From NCBI RefSeq assembly GCF_000155615.1, contig NZ_DS989915.1, positions 1,326,108 to 1,390,107 of the forward strand: 64,000 nucleotides of DNA, in the 5' to 3' direction. The stretch is from Alcanivorax sp. DG881. Lineage in GTDB: Bacteria; Pseudomonadota; Gammaproteobacteria; Pseudomonadales; Alcanivoracaceae. Both the position numbers and the translations under genes were made by a program. Below are positions 63,306 to 64,000 of the stretch, piece by piece (within the stretch, counting starts at the first letter, position 1; each line of letters starts with the position of its first letter). The notes under the pieces were generated by a model. The model was not told the origin of the DNA. It did no database searches and worked only from the letters and a program-made list of their open reading frames with translations.

Positions 63306-63935
63306 ATGACTGACGGCAACAAAATTATTCCAAATCTGGACCACTTCCTGGCCCATTGCCACCGCCGCAAATACCCGGCGAAAAGCACGATCATCTATGC
63401 CGGCGATGAATCGGATGCGCTGTATTACATCCTGAAAGGCTCTGTGACGGTCATGATCGAAGACGACGATGGTCGCGAGATGATCATGGCGTATCTCAAT
63501 GAAGGGGATTTCTTCGGTGAAATGGGGCTGTTTGAAAACGACCCCTCTCGCTCCGCCTGGGTAAAAGCCAAGAGCGAGTGCGAAGTCGCGGAGGTGAGCT
63601 ATGCCAAATTCCGGCAGCTGGCCCGCGAAGACGCCGACATCCTGTTCACGGTATCCGCCCAGATCGCTGGCCGCCTTCGCGCCACCACCCGCAAGGTGGG
63701 GGACCTGGCGTTCCTGGATGTGACAGGCCGTGTCGCAGGCACCCTGCTGGACCTGTGCAAGCAACCCGATGCCATGACGCACCCGGATGGCATGCAGATT
63801 AAGGTCACCCGCCAGGAAATCGGCCGCATTGTCGGCTGTTCCCGGGAAATGGTGGGCCGGGTACTCAAGAACCTGGAGGAGCAGGGTCTGGTATCCGTGA
63901 AAGGCAAGACCATGGTGGTTTACGGGACGCGGTAA
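63306..63935 (+). CDS. crp: cAMP receptor protein (CRP/Vfr)
   Basis: 209 residues. The cAMP domain has [20 protein letters not shown] and the phosphate cassette [18 protein letters not shown]; Arg and Ser there contact cAMP. The C-terminal helix-turn-helix [20 protein letters not shown] is the CRP type that reads TGTGA. In Pseudomonas the ortholog, Vfr, controls virulence and secretion genes. The lipase promoter region in this window has a perfect consensus site. Confidence 0.95.
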   Translation: MTDGNKIIPNLDHFLAHCHRRKYPAKSTIIYAGDESDALYYILKGSVTVMIEDDDGREMIMAYLNEGDFFGEMGLFENDPSRSAWVKAKSECEVAEVSYAKFRQLAREDADILFTVSAQIAGRLRATTRKVGDLAFLDVTGRVAGTLLDLCKQPDAMTHPDGMQIKVTRQEIGRIVGCSREMVGRVLKNLEEQGLVSVKGKTMVVYGTR

Positions 63936-63939
63936 AAAG

Positions 63940-63984
63940 CAGTTAACCGTTAATAATGAATAGTTAATAGCTGCGCGTCGAACA
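63940..63984. repeat. Composite AT-arm repeat, partial copy C (window edge)
   Basis: AGTTAACCGTTAATAATGAA and on through TAGTTAATAGCTGCGCGTCG resembles the reverse complement of the right arm of copy B. It starts 4 bases after crp and runs toward the window end, so the full element cannot be judged. Confidence 0.6.
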
Positions 63985-64000
63985 CCATCAGATACTGAAA

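Overview
The window is one contiguous stretch of a GC-rich (about 60 percent) gammaproteobacterial chromosome. Several gene orders match the Pseudomonas core: dsbD-aroQ-accB-accC-prmA-(zinc ribbon/DUF3426)-dusB-fis-purH-purD-...-retS, coq7-speD-osmC-crp/vfr in convergent and divergent arrangement, upp-uraA, and mpl with ubiX. A secreted true lipase with its foldase, a pyrophosphate-type phosphofructokinase and an amide-use cluster point to a marine oil- or lipid-degrading relative such as Alcanivorax. That genus call is an inference from gene content and cannot be proved here. No rRNA, tRNA, CRISPR array or prophage was seen.

Layout. 1-5.2 kb: lipoyl synthase, PBP4-type peptidase, GST, methyltransferase and an NlpE-like lipoprotein. 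5.4-7.7 kb: an exbB-exbD-exbD-tonB operon in which the second ExbD has Asn where the proton-carrying Asp is expected. 7.8-12.1 kb: ZIP transporter, then ubiX, a DUF2214-like membrane protein, mpl and an AraC regulator on the minus strand. 12.3-14.3 kb: lipase plus foldase, preceded by a perfect CRP-type palindrome. 14.4-28.5 kb: a short-chain amide/urea module made of an ABC transporter of the Urt type, aliphatic amidase AmiE, ClpB-like AmiB, formamidase FmdA and FmdB. It is followed by a divergent two-component system whose kinase is fused to an NCS1-like permease domain and a nine-cysteine cluster. 28.7-31.4 kb: PPi-dependent phosphofructokinase, then an intact IS110-family element sitting inside a palindromic repeat. 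31.4-42.2 kb: small accessory genes (VOC, DUF1090, DUF2459, ArsR/AHSA1/VOC), uracil salvage, rhodanese, pyrophosphatase, an AraC/PF10118 pair and DUF2333. 42.7-58.2 kb: the conserved dsbD-to-retS block, with a cyclic-nucleotide/rhodanese protein between purD and retS. 58.1-64 kb: AraC regulator, Ycf46-like AAA ATPase, coq7, speD, osmC and the CRP/Vfr gene.

How the parts fit. The amide module could import amides or urea (Urt transporter), hydrolyse them in the cytoplasm (AmiE, FmdA) and be switched by the divergent kinase/LuxR-type regulator. The promoters of urtA and fmdA share a long, exactly spaced motif set (CCATTC, 19 bases, then a TACGTCA-TT-TGACGYA palindrome), which is the best candidate for that regulator's binding site. 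The window also contains the CRP/Vfr gene, and the lipase promoter region carries a perfect TGTGA-N6-TCACA site, so lipase is a plausible CRP target.

Non-coding structure is rich. At least seven intergenic regions carry inverted arms built from short stuttered words, some wrapped round a rho-independent terminator. Four terminators share almost the same GGCCGCGCC stem. The IS110 element can be delimited to about 1,197 bp by its flanking target, and it has the long upstream non-coding end in which bridge RNAs of this family are encoded.
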